NCBI GenBank assembly: GCA_002408085.1
Contig: DHQL01000007.1
Coordinates: 62,001 to 126,000 of the forward strand
From: Spirochaeta sp. UBA5339
GTDB taxonomy: Bacteria > Spirochaetota > Spirochaetia > DSM-2461
Direction: 5' to 3'
Length of the DNA stretch: 64,000 nt
Shown here: piece after piece, positions 32,226-40,043 of the stretch
Position numbering within the stretch: position 1 is the first letter of the stretch
Layout: each line of letters opens with the position of its first letter
Made by a program: the position numbers and the translations under genes
Notes under the pieces: model-generated
What the model was told of the DNA's origin: nothing
Databases searched by the model: none
The model's input: the letters and a program-made list of their open reading frames with translations, nothing else

Positions 32226-34001
32226 TCAGTGAGATTCCTGGTGAATCAGACCCTTGATCAGCCATGTTTCGGTTTTTTCTTTTTTGCCCTTCAGGGAGAT
32301 GGTACCGAAGCTTTCCACTTCAAAGTTGCCCGGAGCAAATGAGGCAACGGAGCTGCTGACGAGAATGGAGTTTTCCGGTGCCCGGCTCTCCAGTCTCTGG
32401 GCCACATTCACCTCGTCTCCGATAATAGTATAGTCCCGTCTGAAGTGACGGCTTCCCAGATCTCCGATCACAACTTTTCCCGTATTGATTCCTATCCGCA
32501 GGTCGATGTTCTGAAGGCTGCTATTTTTCAGCATCTTCATCTCCTTCAGCGTATCGATGATCTCAACCGAAGATTTGACTGCGGCAACAACCGCAGCTTC
32601 ATGACCTCCGAAAACGGCCATCACCGCATCGCCGATAAATTTATCAATGGTTCCGTTGTTTTCCATAATCCTGCTGACACAGAGGTCAAAGTACTCATTG
32701 AGAAGATTGATAACCTTTTCGGGCTCACTTTCCTCACAGAGAGTTGTAAAACCGACGATGTCGATAAAGAGAATTGTTCTGGCTTCTTTTCTTACCGCAG
32801 TCTCTCCGGAAGGGTCTGAGAGGGCAGTTTCCTCCGCGTGGCTTACGGCTTCGGCGGAGAGATAGCGGCTCATGACCTCTTTCTCTTTCTTAAAGCGGTA
32901 TTCCGCCAGCAGCTTCTCCGTCTGAGCCAGAAGACGGTCCATTGAGAAGGGTTTGAGAAGGAACTCGCTGATCCCGGCACTGCGGTACTTGCGGATGTCC
33001 ATCTGAGAGTCTCTTGAACTCAGCAGAATCACAGGGCTTTTACCTGTCTCAGGCTTCTTTCTAAGTTTTCTTACAGCTTCCAGGCCGCTGAGACCGGGAA
33101 GAACATGAGATATTATGTAGAGATCTATTCCGCCTTTTTCGGCAATCTCCAGAATTTCTGTTCCCGAGGACCCTTCAATACAGTTGAACCCCTGGTTTTT
33201 AAGTCCCGAGATGACCATGTTTCTTACCAGGGAGGAGTTGTCGGCCACAAGAACAGTCTCTCTGGTTTCATCGGGCTCCTTGAGAAGACTCTCTATTCGG
33301 GAGATAAGATCGGGTCCATTGACTGGTTTACTTATATAGTCATCAGCACCGGCATCAAAGCCTCTGTCTATATGGAGACCGTCTTCCAGGGAGGACTGAA
33401 TAATAACAGGTGTATCCCGGAGTCTGCTGTCCTCCTTGATCAGACGGCAGAACTCATATCCGTCCATTACAGGCATCTCAATGTCGGTAATGATCAGATC
33501 CGGGCGGAAGATTCTTGCGGCATCCAGACCTTCAGAGCCGTTATAGGCATGTTCGAGGATATAGCAGTCCGGAGAGAGAATGCTCTCAACAACCCTATGA
33601 ATCATACTGCTGTCATCCACAAAGAGAATCCTCTGCTGCTCTTCGCAGAAGCCGTCCTCCGGCTGCAGATCAAAAAAGCTGAGTACATCTTCAATAGTAA
33701 AGGGAAGTCTGAAGGATCTTTCGGCTTTGAATTCCTGAATTATATCATCAGAAAGGTCTGTAGTGGAAAAGAGAACTCTGGGGCAATTTCCATAGATCCG
33801 GTCAATCACCTCTGTCTCCAGTCCCAGAGCCGCGGCGGAGTCCGCATCAATCAGAAGGATGGTGGAAGAAGCATCCAGGAGTTCAGGCTGCAGGCTGCGG
33901 AGTTCCTCGGAGGAAGAGATAAAGAGGGCTCCCTTTTCCTGGCCCAGAAGTATCTTTGCTTTAGGATTGGAGCTCAGTATATGTACCTGCGGAATATTCA
34001 T
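32226..34001 (-). CDS. Three-receiver response regulator with class III adenylate cyclase
   Basis: A 591-residue soluble signalling protein. The N-terminal 1-115 region looks like a degenerate receiver. A complete receiver follows (about 124-240: Asp129/Asp130, phospho-acceptor Asp173, Lys225). A third receiver (about 249-365) has Ser298 where the phospho-acceptor should be but keeps Lys350. Residues 405-585 form a class III nucleotidyl cyclase with metal-binding Asp414 (FIDIVGFT) and Asp458 (GDAVMA), base-selecting Lys454, and Asn532/Arg536 for transition-state binding, so it should be active, most likely making cAMP. Only the middle receiver seems able to be phosphorylated. It has no kinase partner nearby. 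It ends about 120 bp before the alkaline phosphatase start. Confidence 0.88.
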   Translation of the reverse strand: MNIPQVHILSSNPKAKILLGQEKGALFISSSEELRSLQPELLDASSTILLIDADSAAALGLETEVIDRIYGNCPRVLFSTTDLSDDIIQEFKAERSFRLPFTIEDVLSFFDLQPEDGFCEEQQRILFVDDSSMIHRVVESILSPDCYILEHAYNGSEGLDAARIFRPDLIITDIEMPVMDGYEFCRLIKEDSRLRDTPVIIQSSLEDGLHIDRGFDAGADDYISKPVNGPDLISRIESLLKEPDETRETVLVADNSSLVRNMVISGLKNQGFNCIEGSSGTEILEIAEKGGIDLYIISHVLPGLSGLEAVRKLRKKPETGKSPVILLSSRDSQMDIRKYRSAGISEFLLKPFSMDRLLAQTEKLLAEYRFKKEKEVMSRYLSAEAVSHAEETALSDPSGETAVRKEARTILFIDIVGFTTLCEESEPEKVINLLNEYFDLCVSRIMENNGTIDKFIGDAVMAVFGGHEAAVVAAVKSSVEIIDTLKEMKMLKNSSLQNIDLRIGINTGKVVIGDLGSRHFRRDYTIIGDEVNVAQRLESRAPENSILVSSSVASFAPGNFEVESFGTISLKGKKEKTETWLIKGLIHQESH

Positions 34002-34088
34002 CCGCTTATTATACTGCAGCGGAATTTCTAAGGCTATATATTTCTTACTCTTTACACCGGCAATTTTCGCCCCTGTCTGCCTTTCTTT

Positions 34089-34712
34089 TCAGATCCATCC
34101 AAGGGGGATAAAGATCATCAGCATCAGCACATTAAGAGCGTAGAGGCTTCCAAGAAATATCCTTCTGCTTTTCGGCCGGGCGTCATGGCAGAGGAAGGCT
34201 GCCAGAAAGAAGGGAATGTAGACGAATATCCAGACCGTCAGGGCACCCCACCAGGGATAGACCCAGTGGAAAATGGGTGAGGCGGCAAGGGGTATCTCTA
34301 TCAGGGAGATAAGCAGGGCGTTGACCACGGCAAAGATAATACGGTTGTTGATGCCCAGGATCTTCAAACTCCTGTCTTCGGGAAGGAGCTTGGAGAGGAT
34401 CAGGCCGGCCACAGAGAACATAAAGCTGATCTCAATCCCCACGCCGATGAGAATGATAAATGCGGAGCCGCCGCTGGCAGTCCAGAGGGCATGGCCTGAA
34501 AAGTGCTGGATCAGGGCGTTGACGATCTCTACAAACCAGTGAACCCCGTAGAGGGCCAGACCGGCGGAAATCTGGTTCCACCTCTTCTCTTCTACTGCCG
34601 TCATATAGACGTAGAGAACAAAGGCAAGAAAGACGACCAGACTCCAGTTCAGATTGTCCAGGCTTCTTAAGCCCGCCAGTGTACTCTGTGTGATTTCCGG
34701 GTGATTCAGCAT
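34089..34712 (-). CDS. Polytopic membrane protein, unknown function
   Basis: A 207-residue protein with about six hydrophobic helices (for example WSLVVFLAFVLYVYM, AFIILIGVGIEISFMFSVAGLIL and the C-terminal ALNVLMLMIFIPLGWI) and few charged loops. No conserved motif is known to me. It follows the DUF1499 gene by 66 bp on the same strand and could be part of the FAD oxidoreductase-OhrR-DUF1499 unit, but TATAGT and a TACATGTA palindrome lie in the gap and may give it its own promoter. GAAGGAG provides the ribosome site. Confidence 0.7.
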   Translation of the reverse strand: MLNHPEITQSTLAGLRSLDNLNWSLVVFLAFVLYVYMTAVEEKRWNQISAGLALYGVHWFVEIVNALIQHFSGHALWTASGGSAFIILIGVGIEISFMFSVAGLILSKLLPEDRSLKILGINNRIIFAVVNALLISLIEIPLAASPIFHWVYPWWGALTVWIFVYIPFFLAAFLCHDARPKSRRIFLGSLYALNVLMLMIFIPLGWI

Positions 34713-34734
34713 CTCTTTCTCCTTCCGGCGAAAA

Positions 34735-34754
34735 GTGTTTACATGTACACTATA
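34735..34754 (-). promoter_or_regulatory. Possible promoter and palindrome before the membrane protein
   Basis: On the minus strand TATAGT (34749-34754) is followed by TACATGTA (34740-34747) within GTGTACATGTAAACAC. No good -35 is visible. It may be an operator at a promoter start. Confidence 0.3.
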
Positions 34755-34778
34755 GAGCCGAATACCCGGACTGGCTAA

Positions 34779-35231
34779 TTAATTTTTCTCTGTGTAGAAC
34801 TCACGGAGCTTATCGTAGCGCTGGCGGTTCAGTCCCAGGTCGGAGTGACCGACTCTTGAGCCGGAGCGGAATTCCACAATCCCTTCAGCCTCGTTGAAGT
34901 AGAACTCAATGTCGTCATGATAGTGCATCCTGGCAGTGGTGCTGACGGCGTGAATGTAGTCGGCCTGCTTGTTCATAACTTTTATGTCTCCGTATGCCTC
35001 AAGGGCGGCCAGTACAGCTTCAACTGTTTTGGCAAGATCCGCCTTAAAGGGGAGGGGCTCCACCCTCTTCTCCTCATCATCTGTCTGGGATGATACGGCA
35101 TTGGGGCTCTTGGGCATGGGGGCCAGTTTTCCGTCTGTTACACCGAGTCCCGCGGGAACCTTTACGTTCTTTACAATCATGGACAGCACCAGCAGGGCTA
35201 TCAGAACCAATACAATAATCAGAATCTTCAT
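34779..35231 (-). CDS. DUF1499 family membrane-anchored protein
   Basis: A 150-residue protein with an N-terminal helix (about 3-20) and a DUF1499 domain: GVTDGKLAPMPKSPNAVSSQ, DYIHAVSTTARMHYHDDIEF and GIVEFRSGSRVGHSDLGLN are typical. Function is unknown. Its ATG overlaps the OhrR-like gene stop (ATGA, 35228-35231), so the two are translationally coupled. Membership in a redox-regulated unit suggests an envelope stress role, but that is inference only. Confidence 0.85.
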   Translation of the reverse strand: MKILIIVLVLIALLVLSMIVKNVKVPAGLGVTDGKLAPMPKSPNAVSSQTDDEEKRVEPLPFKADLAKTVEAVLAALEAYGDIKVMNKQADYIHAVSTTARMHYHDDIEFYFNEAEGIVEFRSGSRVGHSDLGLNRQRYDKLREFYTEKN

Positions 35232-35692
35232 CTCTTTACCTCGTCTTTCTGTTTAATTTCAGCCCGGTCCAATATCTCATCCAGTTCATCCAGAATGGTC
35301 ACAAAGCGATGATACTGGTCCAGGTCCATATTCATATATGTGTTCAGGAGGGCGGGGATCTTCAGGGCATTGCCCTTGAGAGACCGTCCCTCATCGGTAA
35401 GGACAATCCACACCCGGCGGCTGTCCTCTTTATTCTTCTCTTTCAGGATAAACCCGAGACTCTCCAGGCGGTTCAGAATGGGGGTCAGGGTTCCGGTCTT
35501 CAGATCCAGCCTCTTTCCAAGATCCTTGAAATCAATTCTCTCGGATTCCCAGAGCACCAGCATGGTCACGTACTGAGGGTATGTGATGTTCATGGATTCC
35601 AGTATGGGCTGATAGAGCCGGGTCATGGTCCTTGAAAGCTTGTAGAGTCTGAAACAGAGCTGGTTGTCCAGCCTGATGGCCTCTTCGCTCAT
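35228..35692 (-). CDS. OhrR-like MarR-family peroxide sensor
   Basis: A 154-residue winged-helix protein very like OhrR: LDNQLCFRLYKL puts the reactive Cys13 in the same place as the sensing cysteine of Bacillus OhrR (position 15), and the conserved NITYPQY and TGTLTPILNRLE segments follow. OhrR proteins lose DNA binding when this cysteine is oxidised by organic peroxides or hypochlorite. Its start follows the FAD oxidoreductase stop directly, so both are one operon, together with DUF1499. No Ohr peroxidase gene is in the window, so the target may be this operon itself; a repeat-rich operator lies before its first gene (37143-37180). Confidence 0.87.
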   Translation of the reverse strand: MSEEAIRLDNQLCFRLYKLSRTMTRLYQPILESMNITYPQYVTMLVLWESERIDFKDLGKRLDLKTGTLTPILNRLESLGFILKEKNKEDSRRVWIVLTDEGRSLKGNALKIPALLNTYMNMDLDQYHRFVTILDELDEILDRAEIKQKDEVKR

Positions 35693-37111
35693 CTATTTGC
35701 TCCTTCTGAATAGCTTCACTACAGGATGGTTCAGAAGATTGTCCACCAGAACCCTCTTCCCGATCTTTGTAAATACCTCGGCATAGGTCGGGTATGGGTG
35801 GATCACCGAGGCCATCTTTGCAAAGTTCAGATTGGCGGTGCGCAGCAGCTGAGCCTCTCCGATCAGTTCTCCCGCCCTCTCTGCCAGGATGGACACTCCC
35901 AGAACCTTTCCCTTCCGGTTCAGAATTACCTTGATCATCCCGTCCTTCAGATCCTCGGTCCGTCCCCGATCCAGTTCTGTCAGGTCTGACTCATAGACCC
36001 GGATAGAGTCACCGTGCTTCTTCCGGGCTTCCTCTTCGGTCATACCGGCCCGGGCCATCTCGGGTTCTGTGAATGTTACCCAGGCGACATTCTCATAGCT
36101 GACCCTCCGCTTAACGGGCAGGATGGCATTCTGGGTGGCCTGGATTCCCTGGACATTGGCCATATGGGAGAAGAGGTAGGGGCCAGCAACATCGCCTACG
36201 GCGTAGATATTCTTCCGGGAGGTTTGAAGTTTTTTGTTAACCTCAATTCCCTTTGCCGAGTAGGCAATTCCCGCCTCTTTCAGGCCGAGTCCCTCAACGT
36301 TGGCTCTGCGTCCGATGGCAACCATCAGAGCCGCACCCTCAACACTTATCTTCTCTCCGCTCTGTTCGCAGGTCAGCCTGATTATTTTGCCGGAGTCCTC
36401 CAGCCCGGCTGAGTCCATTGACTCTACCGACTCGGCTCTGGCTCCCAGAAGGAGATTAACTCCCTCGTCCCTCATGACTTTTTCAATTGCCAGGGAAAAT
36501 TCTTTTTCCTCCCGTCCTGCCAGAACGGGAAGCATCTCTACCAGGGATACCTTTACCCCCAGACGGTTCATAGCCTGAGCCAGCTCGATACCGATGGGCC
36601 CCCCGCCGAGAACAATCATGGACTCGGGAAGTTCTTCCAGGTTGAAAAGGCTCTCGTTGGTCAGATAGGGAACGCTGTCGATTCCCTTTATAGCGGGAAC
36701 AAAGGGTGATGAGCCGGTAGAGATAATATATTTCTTTCCCACCACTTCGGCGCCGTCCACAAGGAGAGTCTTCGAGTCTTTAAAGACCGCCTTGCCCTGC
36801 AGAAAATCGATTCCAGATTTTGCCAGAGCCTCGGGAGTTTCATGGGCGTAGATATTTTCACGCACCGAGCGGACGTAATCCATAACGGCTTTCCGGTCCG
36901 CCCTGTAACCATCGAATGCGGACCTGACTGTATGGGCCTTTTTTGCCTCATGGATCAGGGCCTTGCTGGGAACACAGCCGGACCAGGTACACTCACCGCC
37001 GGGAAGGGCCTTGTCCACAAGGAGTACCTTCTTACCGAATCCCGCTGCTGTAACGGCGGAAGTAATTCCTCCGGAACCGGCTCCAATAACTACTATGTCA
37101 TATTTATTCAT
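35693..37111 (-). CDS. FAD-dependent pyridine nucleotide-disulfide oxidoreductase
   Basis: A 472-residue enzyme of the dihydrolipoamide dehydrogenase/glutathione reductase family. The FAD motif GAGSGG starts at residue 10, the redox-active pair is Cys41/Cys46 (GGECTWSGC), the NAD(P) motif GGGPIG is near 169, and GDVAGPYLFSHMA is near 310. The C-terminal HPYPTYAE supplies the His-Glu pair. It lacks the metal-binding N-domain and C-terminal cysteines of mercuric reductase. No 2-oxoacid dehydrogenase subunits are nearby, so it is probably a disulfide or quinone reductase. It is the first gene of the operon with the OhrR-like sensor, fitting a thiol-stress role. Confidence 0.88.
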   Translation of the reverse strand: MNKYDIVVIGAGSGGITSAVTAAGFGKKVLLVDKALPGGECTWSGCVPSKALIHEAKKAHTVRSAFDGYRADRKAVMDYVRSVRENIYAHETPEALAKSGIDFLQGKAVFKDSKTLLVDGAEVVGKKYIISTGSSPFVPAIKGIDSVPYLTNESLFNLEELPESMIVLGGGPIGIELAQAMNRLGVKVSLVEMLPVLAGREEKEFSLAIEKVMRDEGVNLLLGARAESVESMDSAGLEDSGKIIRLTCEQSGEKISVEGAALMVAIGRRANVEGLGLKEAGIAYSAKGIEVNKKLQTSRKNIYAVGDVAGPYLFSHMANVQGIQATQNAILPVKRRVSYENVAWVTFTEPEMARAGMTEEEARKKHGDSIRVYESDLTELDRGRTEDLKDGMIKVILNRKGKVLGVSILAERAGELIGEAQLLRTANLNFAKMASVIHPYPTYAEVFTKIGKRVLVDNLLNHPVVKLFRRSK

Positions 37112-37142
37112 TCCATACCTCCTGGAACTGTATATATTAAGC

Positions 37143-37180
37143 TTAATGATCGTGTAAGATCAATCGTGTTAGATCATTAA
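37143..37180. promoter_or_regulatory. Operator-like region between FAD oxidoreductase and TetR genes
   Basis: TTAATGATC (37143-37151) and GATCATTAA (37172-37180) are perfect inverted arms. Between and overlapping them are two tandem 14-bp repeats, ATCGTGTAAGATCA and ATCGTGTTAGATCA (37149-37162, 37163-37176). The region lies 32 bp before the oxidoreductase start and about 100 bp before TetR, so either the OhrR-like or the TetR regulator could bind it. Confidence 0.6.
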
Positions 37181-37285
37181 TATCACTCAACAGGAAACAG
37201 GTCAACAGACAGGGAGTAAAATTTAAAAAATAACTTCATATTTTTAAAATTCGGGTCAGATGGTATAATGCCCCGGGAGCAGTCG

Positions 37286-37846
37286 ATGGAACAGGATAAA
37301 GCAAAGCACAGATTGGCCGGGGCCGTTAAAAAACTGATGGAAAAGGCCTCTCTGGACAGCATAACCGTAACCAATATTGTCAAAGAGGCAGGTGTCACAA
37401 GGCAGACCTTCTACCGCCACTTCCGGGACAAGTATGATCTGGTGAACTGGTACTTTGATGTTCTGGCAGGTCAGTGCTTTGAGCAGATGGGTGTGACCCT
37501 CAGCCTGAGAGAGGGACTGATCCTGAAGTTTGACTTTATCCGCAGGGAGGCTGTTTTTTTTGCACAGGCCTTCAAGTCCTCTGACTATAACTCCATCGTA
37601 CAGCATGACTATGAGTTTATTCTGGAGTTTTACAGCAATATCATCCGGAAACACATCCGTCGGGAGCTGGATGAGGATATCCGTTTTCTTCTGGAACTCT
37701 ACTGTCACGGCTCCATCTCAATGACATCCGACTGGGCCGTTACGGGAATGGATAAGAGCTCCGAGACCCTGGCCGACTGTTTTATCGAGGCCCTTCCCCC
37801 CAAACTGGCCCGTCTCCTCCTTCCTGAACTGCAGCAGCAAGTTTAG
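37286..37846 (+). CDS. TetR-family regulator (DhaS-like)
   Basis: A 186-residue TetR/AcrR protein. The helix-turn-helix is DSITVTNIVKEAGVTRQTFYRHF followed by RDKYDLVNWYF, a pattern close to DhaS-type regulators. The C-terminal ligand domain is full length. I choose the ATG at 37286, which has CGGGAG upstream; an ATG at 37268 overlaps a perfect TATAAT (37264-37269) and is more likely promoter than start. The next gene is a FucO-like alcohol dehydrogenase with a 26-bp palindrome in front of it, a likely target. Confidence 0.85.
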   Translation: MEQDKAKHRLAGAVKKLMEKASLDSITVTNIVKEAGVTRQTFYRHFRDKYDLVNWYFDVLAGQCFEQMGVTLSLREGLILKFDFIRREAVFFAQAFKSSDYNSIVQHDYEFILEFYSNIIRKHIRRELDEDIRFLLELYCHGSISMTSDWAVTGMDKSSETLADCFIEALPPKLARLLLPELQQQV

Positions 37847-37867
37847 GGTAAAAAAATATCGATAAAT

Positions 37868-37893
37868 AGTTACATATACTGTTATCTGTAACT
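37868..37893. promoter_or_regulatory. 26-bp palindrome upstream of the FucO-like gene, likely TetR operator
   Basis: AGTTACATATA (37868-37878) and TATCTGTAACT (37883-37893) are inverted 11-bp arms with one mismatch around CTGT. Length and symmetry fit a TetR-family dimer pair. It lies between the TetR stop and the dehydrogenase start. Confidence 0.65.
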
Positions 37894-37952
37894 TGTGGAG
37901 CCTCTTTTTTGATCACAGAATAGAGTTAGAATACTCGAATAAGGATCAAAAA

Positions 37953-39101
37953 ATGGCGAACAGAATAACACTGAATGAAACTTCCTATCACGGAAAAGGG
38001 GCCATCAACAGCATAGTTGATGAGGTAAAATCAAGGGGCTGGAATAAGGCATTTATCTGCTCTGATCCCGATCTGATTAAATTCAAGGTTACCTCCAAAG
38101 TAACCGATGTGCTCGATGCCGCGGGCCTGGGATATGAGATCTTCTCCGATGTAAAACCCAATCCCCCCATTGAAAATGTTCTAAGCGGAGTAGAGGCCTA
38201 CAAGAAGGCCGGGGCCGACTATATTATCGCTATCGGCGGCGGTTCGGCCATGGACACAGCCAAGGCCGTGGGAATCATTATCAAAAACCCCGAATTTGCC
38301 GATGTCCGCAGCCTTGAGGGTGTAGCGCCCACAAAGAACAAGACCGTTCCCATCATTGCCGTACCCACAACTGCCGGTACCGCCGCAGAGGTAACAATCA
38401 ACTATGTTATCACCGACCTTGAGAAGAAGAGAAAGTTTGTCTGTGTCGACACAAACGATATTCCCGTTATCGCCTGTATCGATCCCGATATGATGATGAG
38501 CATGCCCGCAGGACTCTGCGCCTCTACCGGAATGGACGCCCTGACCCACGCCATCGAAGGCTACACAACCAAGGGGGCCTGGGAGATGACCGATATGATG
38601 CATCTCAAGGCCATCGAGATTATCGGACGCTCTCTCAGAGATTCTGTTAAGGGTGATGCAAAGGCCCGTGAGGAGATGGCCCTGGGACAGTATATCGCTG
38701 GAATGGGATTCTCCAATGTGGGACTGGGGATCGACCACTCCATGGCCCATACTCTTAGCGCCACCTACGACACACCCCACGGTGTGGCCTGTGCCATCCT
38801 TCTGCCCACGGTAATGGAGTACAACGCTGAACACTCCGGTGACAAGTACAGAGAGATCGCCAAAGCCATGGGTGTTGAGGGAACCTGTGATATGAGTCAG
38901 GCCGAGTATAGAAAGGCCGCCATCGATGCAGTGAAGTCCCTGTCAAAGGACATCGGTATTCCCCAGGATCTGAAGGATATTGTCAAGGAAGAGGACCTGG
39001 ACTTTCTGGCCGACTCCGCCATGGCCGATGCCTGCTGTCCCGGTAACCCCAGAGACGCCACAAAAGAGGATGTTCTCGGACTCTACCGCTCACTGATGTA
39101 A
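37953..39101 (+). CDS. fucO: Iron-dependent alcohol dehydrogenase, lactaldehyde reductase (FucO-like)
   Basis: A 382-residue group III alcohol dehydrogenase. It aligns closely by eye with E. coli FucO: MANRITLNET at the start, NPEFADVRSLEG, PTTAGTAAEVTINYVITD and MALGQYIAGMGFSNVGLG. Metal ligands are Asp195, His199, His262 and His276; the NAD motif GGGSAMD is at 95-101. It interconverts lactaldehyde and 1,2-propanediol or similar short aldehydes. The start is the ATG at 37953 with AAGGA upstream; the frame runs further 5-prime, but FucO similarity begins here. No fucose or rhamnose pathway genes are nearby, so it may serve aldehyde detoxification or fermentation under the adjacent TetR regulator. 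Confidence 0.92.
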   Translation: MANRITLNETSYHGKGAINSIVDEVKSRGWNKAFICSDPDLIKFKVTSKVTDVLDAAGLGYEIFSDVKPNPPIENVLSGVEAYKKAGADYIIAIGGGSAMDTAKAVGIIIKNPEFADVRSLEGVAPTKNKTVPIIAVPTTAGTAAEVTINYVITDLEKKRKFVCVDTNDIPVIACIDPDMMMSMPAGLCASTGMDALTHAIEGYTTKGAWEMTDMMHLKAIEIIGRSLRDSVKGDAKAREEMALGQYIAGMGFSNVGLGIDHSMAHTLSATYDTPHGVACAILLPTVMEYNAEHSGDKYREIAKAMGVEGTCDMSQAEYRKAAIDAVKSLSKDIGIPQDLKDIVKEEDLDFLADSAMADACCPGNPRDATKEDVLGLYRSLM

Positions 39102-39114
39102 GTTGTTTTCTAAT

Positions 39115-39143
39115 CCCTGGAGGCGCTTCTGAGCCTACCAGGG
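39115..39143. terminator. Bidirectional hairpin between converging FucO-like and SDR genes
   Basis: CCCTGG-AGGC (39115-39124) pairs with GCCT-A-CCAGGG (39133-39143). It overlaps the SDR stop codon. There is no strong T-tract on either side. Confidence 0.4.
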
Positions 39144-39863
39144 GAGCTTGCTCTCCCTCCGGATCTGTATATGGTCCACCATACCGTTGCGGCAGTTCTG
39201 CAGCAGAAAGAGAACCCATGCGGCAATCTCTTCGGTCTGGATCAGCTCATCAGTATCAATATCCGGTCTTACCCCGCTGACCATCTGGGTATTCACTCCT
39301 CCGGGACTGATAACATGAACCCTGTAGCCCCTCTCCTGAAGCTCCCGGGCCATGGACTTGCTGAAGCCGATCAGTGCGTGTTTGCTCATGGTGTAGGCGG
39401 ACTGAAGAGGATAACCCTGAGTGGCCACAACAGAGGCGATATTCACAACAGTTTTTATCTCTGATGCCTCCATCAGCGGCAGAAGCTGCTGTGTCAGAAA
39501 GTAGGGGCTCCGGGCGTTGATTGTCATAATCCTGTCCCAGTCCCCGGGACCGGTCTCCTCGATGGGAGCGGACAGGGCCTGACCTGCATTGTTGATCAGT
39601 ACATCCAGACAGGGTACAAGGGCCTTTATCTCTTCGGCCAGTGAGAATACGGCCCCGGGGTCCGAGAAGTCGGCACAGAGGGCTGTTGCCTTTCCTCCAC
39701 GACCTTCGATCTCTGCCTTGAGTTCTTCCAGGGCCTCCCTGCCGCGGCTGACCAGAATCAGCTCTGCACCGGTATCGGCGAGTTCAATTGCCAGGGTGTG
39801 TCCGATCCCCCTGGAGGCTCCGGTAATCAGTATATTTTTTCCATTCAGATCCCGTGTTGTCAT
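39135..39863 (-). CDS. Short-chain dehydrogenase/reductase (NADP type)
   Basis: A classical SDR of 242 residues: TGASRGIG (14-21), Arg40 after beta-2 (suggesting NADP), NNAG (91-94), and catalytic Ser144, Tyr157 and Lys161. It is closest in pattern to 3-oxoacyl-ACP reductase-like and sepiapterin-like SDRs; the substrate is unknown. It converges with the FucO-like gene and is divergent from the MATE pump, so there is no operon partner to narrow its role. Confidence 0.85.
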   Translation of the reverse strand: MTTRDLNGKNILITGASRGIGHTLAIELADTGAELILVSRGREALEELKAEIEGRGGKATALCADFSDPGAVFSLAEEIKALVPCLDVLINNAGQALSAPIEETGPGDWDRIMTINARSPYFLTQQLLPLMEASEIKTVVNIASVVATQGYPLQSAYTMSKHALIGFSKSMARELQERGYRVHVISPGGVNTQMVSGVRPDIDTDELIQTEEIAAWVLFLLQNCRNGMVDHIQIRRESKLPW

Positions 39864-40043
39864 ACTCTGTTATTACTCCTTTTTTCCGACATTTCCGTCG
39901 TTTTTCTTGTGCAGTCCGGTGGCCTGGGGGAATGCTAATAACGGCTCATTCGTTCTTTTTTTATTTTATTATTTTCTGTTCATTTTCTTATATACCAATT
40001 TTATAAAATGCTGTATGTTTTCCCGACAATTATTTGAGGTACT

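Noticed and set aside
35693..37111. Mercuric reductase
   Set aside because: The N-terminal heavy-metal domain and the C-terminal cysteine pair are missing and no mer genes are nearby; only the general disulfide oxidoreductase family is supported.
37953..39101. Fucose or rhamnose catabolic locus
   Set aside because: Only the FucO-like dehydrogenase is present; no isomerase, kinase or aldolase of those pathways is seen around it.
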